A DNA stretch of 17,532 bases from DATDMG01 sp036518955 (GTDB lineage Bacteria; Actinomycetota; Actinomycetes; Actinomycetales; Kineosporiaceae): assembly GCA_036518955.1 (NCBI GenBank), contig DATDMG010000221.1, positions 1-17,532 on the forward strand. Direction: 5' to 3'. Below the pieces are notes generated by a model. That model had not been told where the DNA came from and made no database searches. It saw only the letters and a list, made by a program, of their open reading frames with translations. This document shows, in pieces, positions 1 through 5,579 of the stretch. The first letter of the stretch is position 1, and each line of letters starts with the position of its first letter. A program made the position numbers and the translations under genes.

Positions 1-1
1 C

Positions 2-661
2 TATCCGGGCGGCACCGGCGCCGGGCACAACAGTTGGGTGGGCACCGCGCTGGGCGCCCGCGAGTTCGTCGCCGCCGGGACGAGGAACGGCAGCACCCTG
101 CCGTTCGTGTTCGTGATGCCCGAGATGCAGGTCAGCCCGACCTTGGACACCGAGTGCGCCGATCTTCCCGGGCAACCGAAGGTCGGCACGTTCCTCACCG
201 TGGACGTTCGGCAGATGGTGCTCGACACCTTCCGCGTCAGCCCGGACCGGGTGGCCTGGGGCGCCGCCGGGACCTCCTCCGGCGCCTACTGCGCGATGCG
301 CGTGGTCTACAACCACCCCGACCAGTACAGCGCGGTGGCGAGCATCGACGGCTACTTCAGCATCGAAACCCCCCTGCCCGGCACGAACGACCCCACGGTG
401 CGGGCCGGGGATCCAGAGGTGATCGCGACCACCCACCCGCCCGCGGTCTCGGTACTGCTGTGGAGCGGGACGACCGGCCACGACCTGCCCCGGGCGCGGC
501 GCTTCCTCGCCGAGGCACGGCCGCCCACCGACGCCCAGCTGCGCAACCTGCCCGGCGCCCGACACCTCACCACCGACATGGCCCGGATGATCCCGGACGT
601 GTTCACCTACCTCAGCCAACGGCTCGCACCGCCGACCCCGATGGCCGGCTCCCGGCCCTGA
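2..661 (+). CDS. Putative esterase (alpha/beta hydrolase, esterase-D/Ag85-like), 5' end outside window
   Basis: The reading frame is open from the window edge, so the start codon lies upstream and only about 219 C-terminal residues are seen. It begins YPGGTGAGHNSW, which fits the HG-PGG..W oxyanion-hole region of PF00756-type putative esterases. The nucleophile elbow is clear at GTSSGAYCAM (G-x-S-x-G, Ser near nt 277-279), followed by NHPDQYSAVASIDGYF, typical of this family. The catalytic His is probably the one in GARHLTTDM near the C-terminus, where the family has G-x-x-H before an 'FTYLSQRL'-like helix. The substrate cannot be named. Family members hydrolyse esters or transfer acyl groups, and many actinobacterial ones are membrane-anchored or secreted through an N-terminal region that is not visible here. 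An internal GTG at 38 is unlikely to be the true start because homology begins before it. Confidence 0.8.
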   Translation, partial: YPGGTGAGHNSWVGTALGAREFVAAGTRNGSTLPFVFVMPEMQVSPTLDTECADLPGQPKVGTFLTVDVRQMVLDTFRVSPDRVAWGAAGTSSGAYCAMRVVYNHPDQYSAVASIDGYFSIETPLPGTNDPTVRAGDPEVIATTHPPAVSVLLWSGTTGHDLPRARRFLAEARPPTDAQLRNLPGARHLTTDMARMIPDVFTYLSQRLAPPTPMAGSRP

Positions 662-699
662 GCAGCCATCCCGACCCTAACACTTGCTGGGCTGCGCAA

Positions 700-715
700 G
701 TGAGATATCTCTCAC
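700..715. promoter_or_regulatory. Perfect inverted repeat GTGAGA-N4-TCTCAC, operator-like
   Basis: Two 6-bp arms, GTGAGA (700-705) and TCTCAC (710-715), are perfect reverse complements around TATC. The centre also contains the 10-bp palindrome GAGATATCTC (702-711). The site stands about 40 bp after the esterase stop and about 210 bp before the start of the next gene. It is too short and has no T-tract for a terminator, so a dimeric repressor or activator site is the better reading. No binding protein is known. Confidence 0.4.
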
Positions 716-922
716 GTGCCGGCCGGGCGGCGCGCGCAGACCGGAGCGAGACGCGGGATCCGTTCAACTACAGTGCGTCCAGCACACAGCGATGCGATCG
801 GCACCGTGTGCAAGGTGAGCGCGGATCGGGGGACCGCGACAGAACATCCGCGACCTTCGAGATGCTCGGCCGGCCGGCAGGACTGCGGTGGCGAGCCCGC
901 GAACCCAAGGAGTTATGGACCG

Positions 923-1390
923 ATGCGTGTGACTAGAGCCAGTGCCGTCGCCGCGGTGGCAGGAACCCTTCTGGCGGCGTCGGGAGTTACGACGGCCGTG
1001 GCTGCCACGCAGCCGACCCGCAGCACGTCCGTGGCTGCCTCGACGCACCGGGCGGCCACGGCGGCCACGAGGACGGTCGCGGCGAAACCGACCCTTACGA
1101 TCTCGGCCCCGGCGACAGTGACGCGCAGGACGGCGTTCACGTTCACCATCACCGGCGTGGCCGCCCTCGGGAAGGTGCGGCTGGGCGGACGGGTCGTTCT
1201 CCTGCAGCAACGCCTCTCCCCCAAGGCAGCCTGGACGTCGGTCGCCCGGAAGACCACGGCCGCCAGGACCGGGGTGGTGCGCTTCACCGTGACGCAGAAG
1301 GCCTCCAGCGACCGATACCGGCTCGTCCTGCTCACCGCGAACGGCCGGGTCGACGCCACCAGCCGCGTCGTCACCCTTCACCGAGCCTGA
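923..1390 (+). CDS. Small secreted protein with Ig-like/beta-sandwich character, function unknown
   Basis: This is a 155-residue protein. The start ATG at 923 is chosen because AAGGAG (907-912) sits 10 nt upstream; the ATG at 915 is out of frame. Residues 1-28 are a classic Sec signal peptide: MRVTR, then a hydrophobic Ala/Val core, ending TTAVAA with cleavage likely after AVA. Residues 29-55 are a Thr/Ala/Ser-rich linker (RAATAATRTVAAKP). Residues about 56-150 alternate hydrophobic and polar residues, starting PTLTISAPATVTRRTAFTFT and ending with a VVTLHRA strand. This matches the small Ig-like folds of actinobacterial exported proteins ('TLT..AP..V..G..FTFTV'). There are no cysteines or catalytic motifs. 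It may bind a surface or ligand. It is a single gene ended by the terminator at 1418-1485. Confidence 0.75.
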   Translation: MRVTRASAVAAVAGTLLAASGVTTAVAATQPTRSTSVAASTHRAATAATRTVAAKPTLTISAPATVTRRTAFTFTITGVAALGKVRLGGRVVLLQQRLSPKAAWTSVARKTTAARTGVVRFTVTQKASSDRYRLVLLTANGRVDATSRVVTLHRA

Positions 1391-1417
1391 CCCGTCACCG
1401 AGCCTGACCGCCGTCGA

Positions 1418-1485
1418 GGGACGCGGCCCCGTACATCACCCCGCAGGGTGCGCCCCCGCGGGGTGATGTACGGCGTCCGCGTCCC
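1418..1485. terminator. Bidirectional two-tier hairpin terminator between convergent genes
   Basis: The inner stem is a perfect 14-bp inverted repeat: GTACATCACCCCGC (1431-1444) against GCGGGGTGATGTAC (1458-1471), with a 13-nt loop. An outer perfect 9-bp stem pairs GGGACGCGG (1418-1426) with CCGCGTCCC (1477-1485), separated by an internal loop of 4 and 5 nt. It lies 28 nt after the stop of the secreted-protein gene and 16 nt after the stop of the minus-strand peptidase. There is no U-tract, as is common for actinobacterial terminators. Confidence 0.85.
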
Positions 1486-1500
1486 GTGGCAGACGTGGGT

Positions 1501-2637
1501 TCACCTCCCACCACCCCCACCAGGTCCAGGCAGGTCAGCGGGCCAACTGGCAGCCAGGGCAGCGACGCTGGCGGCGACGGCGGTCAGCCGCGGGTAGTCC
1601 AGGTTCTCGGGCCGGTCGCCGTCACGGTGGTAGTGCGCGTTGCGGAACGGGGCCGTCGTCGTGAGCATCATCGCGGGCACCCCGCGATGCCAGAACGACG
1701 AATGATCCGAGCGGTCCAGGTTCAGCAGCCACGGCATCGCGACGGTGGCCGCTCGCCCCCTCCACCCGTCCGGGCGAGGATCCGGCAGCGTCAGGACCGG
1801 CAGCGGTGTGCTCAGCGAGCCCGCAGCAGCGGCGAGCATCCGCGCCGCCGGCGCGGTGCTGCCGCGGTGCACGGCCAGGAGGAAGTCCCCCCGGGACTCC
1901 CGAGCGCGCACCTGCAGCGCCAGCCGCGGAAAGATCAGGCCCAGGCCGCCCAGCCGCTGGCTGCCCGGGGTGTCCAGGAAGGTGCCCACCGACTCCAGCG
2001 CCACCACCAGCTCCAGGCCCGCCACGACGTCGCGCTGCCCGGCCAGCACCCGCGAGCCGATGCAGGCCCGCTCCTCCAAGTCGACCACCGCCAGCCGCAC
2101 CGGCGGCGCCTGCGCCAGCCCCGCCAGCAGCCGGGCGGCCTCCAGCAGAGCCGCCACCCCCGAGGCGTTGTCATCGGCCCCGGGGCTGCACGCCACCGAA
2201 TCCAGATGCGCCACCACCAGCACTCGTGAGCGCCGCGCACCACCGGTCCCCGGCACGCCGGATACGCCAGGCGCGGCAGCACCGGGCAGGTCAGCCAGCA
2301 GGTTCACGCCGGCCACCCGCCGGAAGACCCGCCATCGCAGCACCCGGCGGCCACCGGCATCGGTGACCCCGAACACCCACCGCCGCTCGAACGGCGCGCG
2401 GGTCACCTGCCAGCCCGCTTCCCCCAGCTCACCCGCAACGTACTCCTGCGCCGCCGCCATCTGGCCCGGATGGTGACCCCACCCACGCGGCAGCTCCGCC
2501 AGCGCCTCGACGTCGGCCCGCACCCTCGACATGTCGGCCTGACCCTCGAACCACGCCGCACTCGTTTCCGGCCCCCCGGCCGCCCGCAGTCCCCCGAGAT
2601 CTCCAGCCATCGCCCTCCCGTCACGACTACTCCCCAT
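1501..2637 (-). CDS. M28-family zinc aminopeptidase-like metallopeptidase, probably cytoplasmic
   Basis: The 378-residue protein carries the M28 co-catalytic zinc signature. In order: AHLDS (His144, Asp146), GADDNASG (bridging Asp155), VDLEER (Glu188/Glu189, catalytic base), ALESVG (Glu215 where many relatives have Asp) and AHYHRDGD (His335). The stretch SDHSSFWHRGVPAMMLTT is also typical of the family. M28 enzymes remove N-terminal residues from peptides with two zinc ions. No signal peptide or membrane segment is visible, so an intracellular peptide-processing role is likely. The start is uncertain: ATG at 2637 has no Shine-Dalgarno site, while ATG at 2610 (residue 10) has GGGAGG only 3 nt upstream. 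The C-terminus ends in a glycine run (GPGGGGGR). It is convergent with the secreted-protein gene and divergent from the YdeI-type gene. Confidence 0.85.
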   Translation of the reverse strand: MGSSRDGRAMAGDLGGLRAAGGPETSAAWFEGQADMSRVRADVEALAELPRGWGHHPGQMAAAQEYVAGELGEAGWQVTRAPFERRWVFGVTDAGGRRVLRWRVFRRVAGVNLLADLPGAAAPGVSGVPGTGGARRSRVLVVAHLDSVACSPGADDNASGVAALLEAARLLAGLAQAPPVRLAVVDLEERACIGSRVLAGQRDVVAGLELVVALESVGTFLDTPGSQRLGGLGLIFPRLALQVRARESRGDFLLAVHRGSTAPAARMLAAAAGSLSTPLPVLTLPDPRPDGWRGRAATVAMPWLLNLDRSDHSSFWHRGVPAMMLTTTAPFRNAHYHRDGDRPENLDYPRLTAVAASVAALAASWPADLPGPGGGGGR

Positions 2638-2827
2638 GAGAGAAGGTCAGCCTGACGCAGACGATCCCCCCGAACAAGATGTCCAGCCCGAACACTCCAC
2701 GCCCAAGGACGAGAGCCCGCCGCACCGGTCGATCGTCCAGGGACACCCTTCGCGATCGCGGTCAGGCGCGCCCCTTTCGGCAGTCAGGTCGCAGCAAGGA
2801 GCACATCCATGCCCGCGGTGGCGACGC

Positions 2828-2839
2828 TACCGTGGCGGT
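2828..2839 (+). promoter_or_regulatory. Possible -10 element of a leaderless promoter
   Basis: TACCGT (2828-2833) fits the actinobacterial TAnnnT -10 consensus and lies 6 nt before the ATG at 2840. That spacing would put transcription initiation at the A of the start codon. There is no good Shine-Dalgarno sequence before this gene, which agrees with leaderless translation. No convincing -35 box is visible. Confidence 0.35.
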
Positions 2840-3301
2840 ATGGCGGAGATCCTTCGACTGACGGCAACCCTGGAGCAGCGGGGGCCGGCCGGGGCATTCC
2901 TGCTCACCGACGAGCAGGTCGCCGTGCTCGGCGCCGGCAGGAAGACATGTCCGGTGCGGGTCACGGTCAACGGAGCGACACTCGCCCTGAGACTGGCGCG
3001 GATGGGCGGCGAGAACATGATCGGCTTGGCTCGCCCGGTCCGGGATCAGGCCGGCCTGGACATCGGGGCGTCGTACGACGTGGAGATCGCTTCCGACGAC
3101 GTGGAGCGCACCGTCGAGGTTCCCGACGACCTCGCCGCAGCCCTGGTGAGCGACCCGAGCGCCCACGCGGCATTCACGGCGTTGGCGTACTCACACCGCA
3201 AGGAGTTCGTTCGCTGGATCAGCTCGGCGAAGAAGGAGGCGACCAGGGCGGATCGGGTCGCCAAGACCGTGGAGATGGTCCGGACCGGCCGCACCCGCTG
3301 A
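2840..3301 (+). CDS. YdeI/OmdA-family protein (DUF1905 + bacteriocin-protection domain)
   Basis: This is a 153-residue protein. Residues about 5-90 form a DUF1905-like beta domain (TATLEQRGPAGAFLLT, then VRVTVNG and YDVEIASDD). Residues about 95-150 are the YdeI/OmpD-associated helical domain: VPDDLAAAL, then AFTALAYSHRKEFVRWISSA and KKEATRADRVAKTVEM, close to the family pattern 'LSysHrkEyvrWI..AKk.eTRa.Ri'. In Enterobacteria, relatives are linked to resistance against cationic peptides and bacteriocins, but in actinomycetes the role is unproven. The start at ATG 2840 is where homology begins. The frame is open upstream to 2636, but that segment is Pro/Arg-rich and non-homologous. The protein is cytoplasmic with no signal peptide. 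Confidence 0.8.
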   Translation: MAEILRLTATLEQRGPAGAFLLTDEQVAVLGAGRKTCPVRVTVNGATLALRLARMGGENMIGLARPVRDQAGLDIGASYDVEIASDDVERTVEVPDDLAAALVSDPSAHAAFTALAYSHRKEFVRWISSAKKEATRADRVAKTVEMVRTGRTR

Positions 3302-3314
3302 GGACCCGGCCTGG

Positions 3315-3415
3315 CCACGTCTCCTGCCAGACCTCTCGGGCCAGGTCCGGGCGCCCCGCGGCCAGGTGTGTCTCGCCGAGATGGGTGAAGGTCCCCGATC
3401 CCAGTCCCGAACGAC
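3315..3415 (-). pseudogene. Fragment of a TPR-containing regulator (AfsR/SARP or NB-ARC-TPR type)
   Basis: On the minus strand, 3392 down to 3315 encodes TFTHLGETHLAAGRPDLARE followed by VWQETW. This is nearly the consensus of the last TPR in actinobacterial SARP/NB-ARC regulators ('TLTHLGdtHlAaGdpdaARdaWqeAL'). Just upstream a different frame gives VVRDWDRG, resembling the family's 'FRelGDRyGEA', so a frameshift lies near 3395. No start, no further repeats and no C-terminal tail remain. The piece sits antisense to the gap between the ydeI-like gene and larE and looks like rearrangement debris. The call rests on motif likeness over a short stretch. Confidence 0.5.
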
Positions 3416-3514
3416 CAGCCACACTGCAGTCATGGACGCCACTGCGGAGAGCTACACTCCAAAAATTGCACGTGAGGGGTTGCTGCGTCTGGTCGAGCCG
3501 GTCGATCGGGTTGA

Positions 3515-3658
3515 GGGGTGGCCGAAGGCGGGAGGGCGGCGCTGGCCAGCCTCCTGGCCGACTGTGCCGCAGATCTGACCATGGTGAACGTCGACGATGG
3601 CTACGGTGCAGCGGGTGCAGCGGGTGCAGCGGGTGCAGCGCTCCGGAGCTTGCGATGA
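3515..3658 (+). pseudogene. larB: 3' remnant of larB (AIR-carboxylase-like pyridinium carboxylase) with repeat expansion
   Basis: The frame read from 3515 gives GVAEGGRAALASLLADCAAD, then LTMVNVDDGYGAA, then ALRSLR and stop. This matches the LarB C-terminus ('YGv..GG.aAL..lL.sCApG.tVVNIDNGfGAA.aAlri'). LarB carboxylates nicotinic acid adenine dinucleotide in biosynthesis of the nickel-pincer cofactor. An in-frame TGA at 3512-3514 precedes the homology. A one-base shift would join it to SIG at 3502-3510 (expected SVGYG), but nothing upstream resembles the other roughly 200 LarB residues. The normal GAA-x-AAL tail is lengthened by three extra Gly-Ala-Ala units from the 9-bp repeat. The stop TGA (3656-3658) overlaps the larE ATG as ATGA, which shows an ancestral larB-larE operon. 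The remnant could still be translated from GTG 3518 as a 46-residue leader peptide. Confidence 0.7.
3605..3640 (+). repeat. Four perfect tandem copies of a 9-bp unit GGTGCAGCG
   Basis: The units lie at 3605-3613, 3614-3622, 3623-3631 and 3632-3640 without a mismatch. They end 4 nt before the GGAG ribosome binding site of the larE-like gene. In the larB remnant frame they encode Gly-Ala-Ala units. Nine is divisible by three, so copy-number change keeps every frame. The repeat probably arose by slippage at the conserved GYGAA tail of LarB. Confidence 0.95.
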
Positions 3659-4575
3659 CGGATCGGGACCAGCTGGGGGATCATGACCGCCTTGACGCTC
3701 TCCGGCGGCACCTTCGTCAGATGGGGCCAGGCGCGATCGCCGTGAGCGGAGGTGTGGACAGCTTGACGCTGGCCGTCGTCGCTCATCGGCTCCATCCGGA
3801 ACGAACCGAGATATTTCACGCCCTTTCGCCCGCGGTTCCCCCAGAAGCCACCGAGCGGGTCAGCGGCTATGCCTCACGTGAGGACTGGACCCTGCGACTG
3901 GTCGATGCGGGCGAGTTCGGTGATGACGACTACCTCCGGAATCCGGTACAGCGCTGCTACTTCTGCAAGCGCCACCTCTACCACTCTATTGCGTCGCACA
4001 CGCGTCTCCCCATCATGTCCGGGACGAATCTTGATGATCTCGACGACTTTCGCCCCGGGTTGCGGGCCGCCGCGGACCATCGCGTTCTGCACCCCTATGT
4101 GGAGGCTGGAATTGGCAAGACCTCGGTCCGCCGTCTGGCGGCCTCGCTAGGGCTGGTCGACATCGCCGAACTGCCAGCACAACCCTGCCTGTCGAGCCGC
4201 GTCGAGACAGGAATCCGGATCGACCCGGACTCGCTCAGGAGGGTCAACAGGATCGAACGAGAGCTGACCGCGGCGCTCGGATCACCCGTGATCAGATGCA
4301 GGGTCCGCCACGACGGCATCGCCATCGAGCTCGATGGAGCCGTCCTGCGCTCCCTGACCGACACAGATCGCACCGGCATCCGACAGCGGGTGACCGCAGC
4401 GTGGCCGGGCCAGTCCGTCGTCATCACGGAGTATCGACGAGGTAGTGCCTTCCTGGGGCCGCCGGTGAAGACGTCCGTCCAGGAGGCTGCAATCACCTCG
4501 GGTGATCGCGCACCCGCGGCCGGCGGCCCGCGCGTTACGGCTACCCGGCCGGTGACGCACGTGGAGCAGCCGTGA
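3655..4575 (+). CDS. larE: LarE-like ATP-dependent sulfur transferase (PP-loop), three-cysteine type
   Basis: The 306-residue protein begins at ATG 3655 with GGAG (3644-3647) 7 nt upstream, and the larB remnant stop overlaps the start as ATGA. It has the PP-loop SGGVDS (residues 31-36) that binds ATP pyrophosphate, NPVQRCYFCKRHLY (96-109), GTNLDDLDDFRPGLRAAAD (123-141) and PCLSSR (177-182). The last motif holds the cysteine (Cys178) equivalent to the sulfur-donating Cys of LarE. LarE adenylates and thiolates the carboxylated pyridinium of the nickel-pincer nucleotide precursor. Cys101, Cys104 and Cys178 together fit the LarE class proposed to use a 4Fe-4S cluster catalytically rather than sacrificing its own sulfur. 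No larC and no intact larB are near, so cofactor synthesis depends on genes elsewhere or this paralogue has another substrate. About 40 C-terminal residues after FLGPPV are Ala/Thr-rich and extend past the usual family end. Confidence 0.85.
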   Translation: MTDRDQLGDHDRLDALRRHLRQMGPGAIAVSGGVDSLTLAVVAHRLHPERTEIFHALSPAVPPEATERVSGYASREDWTLRLVDAGEFGDDDYLRNPVQRCYFCKRHLYHSIASHTRLPIMSGTNLDDLDDFRPGLRAAADHRVLHPYVEAGIGKTSVRRLAASLGLVDIAELPAQPCLSSRVETGIRIDPDSLRRVNRIERELTAALGSPVIRCRVRHDGIAIELDGAVLRSLTDTDRTGIRQRVTAAWPGQSVVITEYRRGSAFLGPPVKTSVQEAAITSGDRAPAAGGPRVTATRPVTHVEQP

Positions 4576-4903
4576 TTGCGTGGGGGATGCCGGTGCGGGA
4601 GTCAACGGCGACCTACCGCTGCGCTCGGTCGTGCGGCGCAGTTCCGCGGCACGGCTGCTTGGTTACTCCCTGTCGCGCGTCGGGCTTACAGTGCCGCCAC
4701 CCAGTGGAGCCGGGTGCCGACGATCACCCGCAGAGTGCCGCGCCCGCTGGGGTGGCCACGCTCGCCCGAGCATCCGCCGCGATGTGGCCGTCCGCGCGTC
4801 AGCTTGCGAGGCCGCTTCGTTTGGGTACGTGAGTGCCTGGGTGGGGCGGCTCGAACCCAGGGCTGGCGGTGTCCGGTCCGGGGTTGCGTGGAGCGTACTC
4901 GGT
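4576..4903. other. Gene-free stretch of about 330 bp
   Basis: Several short frames are open on both strands, but none has a good ribosome binding site, a recognisable motif or plausible composition. No tRNA, terminator hairpin of note or repeat was found. It lies between the larE-like gene and an insertion-sequence scrap and is probably decayed sequence. Confidence 0.5.
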
Positions 4904-5054
4904 TGAGTGGACACAGAGATTAGCTGCCCAATTCCTCGGGAGTTCCAGAAATGGGTTCGACACGCCGTAGCTTCACCCCGAGGAGTACAAGGAACAGGCG
5001 GTAGCGTTCGTTCTCGACGGAAACCGTTCCGTCGCCGATGTCGCTTGCACCCGT
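4904..5054 (+). mobile_element. Truncated IS3-family insertion sequence: left end and 5' part of orfA, frameshifted
   Basis: From ATG 4951 (GGGAG 8 nt upstream) the frame gives MGSTRRSFTP. After a one-base deletion near 4981 the homology continues in another frame as EYKEQAVAFVLDGNRSVADV. The sum matches the N-terminus of IS3-type OrfA proteins ('MGSTRRrFTdEYKaeAV.lVLdggRsiadVAr'), the HTH part of the transposase. Homology stops near 5048, just before the 3' end of the phosphatase gene, so the rest of the element was deleted. TGAGTGGACAC at 4904-4914 begins with TG, as IS3 terminal repeats do, and may be the left end; no right end is in the window. Confidence 0.6.
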
Positions 5055-5495
5055 TCACTGCGTGGGGCCGAGCTGTCGGACGAACCTGCGCTGCCACGGA
5101 GTCTCGACCGCCCGGTGGTGGTAGTGCTCACGGACGAACTCGACGGCGTCCCCGGCGTCCAGGCCTTCGATCACAGCGAGGCAGGCCAGGGCGGTCCCGG
5201 TCCGGCCCACCCCACCACCACAGGCGAACTCCACCCTGTGGTCGGCGGCGGCCTGCCACGCATCCCGCAGCATCGCGACCGCCTCGGCCGGGGAACTGGG
5301 GACCCAGAAGTCGCGCCACTTCACCCACCGGGCCTCCCACCGCTGTTGAGGGGGCGGCGAGGTCACCAGGTAGACGCCGAGCTCCGGTTCGGGGCCGTCC
5401 AGCGGCCCGCGGCGCAGGCCACGGCCGCGCACCCGACGGCCGGACGGCAACGTCACCACTCCCGGCGCGCTCTGGTCCCATGCGGTGCTCAACAA
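5055..5495 (-). CDS. Dual-specificity/tyrosine-type protein phosphatase (CX5R)
   Basis: The P-loop reads ACGGGVGRTGTALACLAVI, a CX5R(S/T) active site with nucleophile Cys92 and phosphate-binding Arg98, counted from the TTG start at 5495. WRDFWVP upstream supplies a likely general-acid Asp62 in a WPD-like position. The residue before Cys is Ala, where the classical motif has His. I prefer TTG 5495 because GAGGAGG (5503-5509) sits 7 nt upstream; the frame can also start at TTG 5513. At about 146 residues it has only the catalytic domain and no signal peptide. Substrates are unknown: proteins, phosphoinositides or other phosphoesters are all possible. It follows the desaturase on the same strand after 84 nt and may be its third operon member. 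Its 3' end abuts an IS3 scrap. Confidence 0.75.
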   Translation of the reverse strand: MLSTAWDQSAPGVVTLPSGRRVRGRGLRRGPLDGPEPELGVYLVTSPPPQQRWEARWVKWRDFWVPSSPAEAVAMLRDAWQAAADHRVEFACGGGVGRTGTALACLAVIEGLDAGDAVEFVREHYHHRAVETPWQRRFVRQLGPTQ

Positions 5496-5579
5496 ACGGA
5501 TTCCTCCTCGCAAACCTCTCCAGGCGCCTTACGGCTCCTGCGGCAAACAGTGGCACAACTCCGACGACGATCGGCGGCA

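Noticed and set aside
716..1390. Starting the secreted protein at 716
   Set aside because: This adds 69 Arg-rich residues before a perfect signal peptide. ATG 923 has AAGGAG upstream.
2809..4575. Reading the larE frame from an upstream ATG at 2809 as one 588-residue protein
   Set aside because: The upstream half runs out of frame through the YdeI-type gene and the scrap zone. Homology and a ribosome binding site place the start at 3655.
4848..4858. GGCTCGAACCC resembles a tRNA T-arm on the minus strand (GGGTTCGAGCC)
   Set aside because: The flanking bases do not form a T-stem, acceptor stem or anticodon arm, so neither a tRNA nor a safe attachment site can be called.
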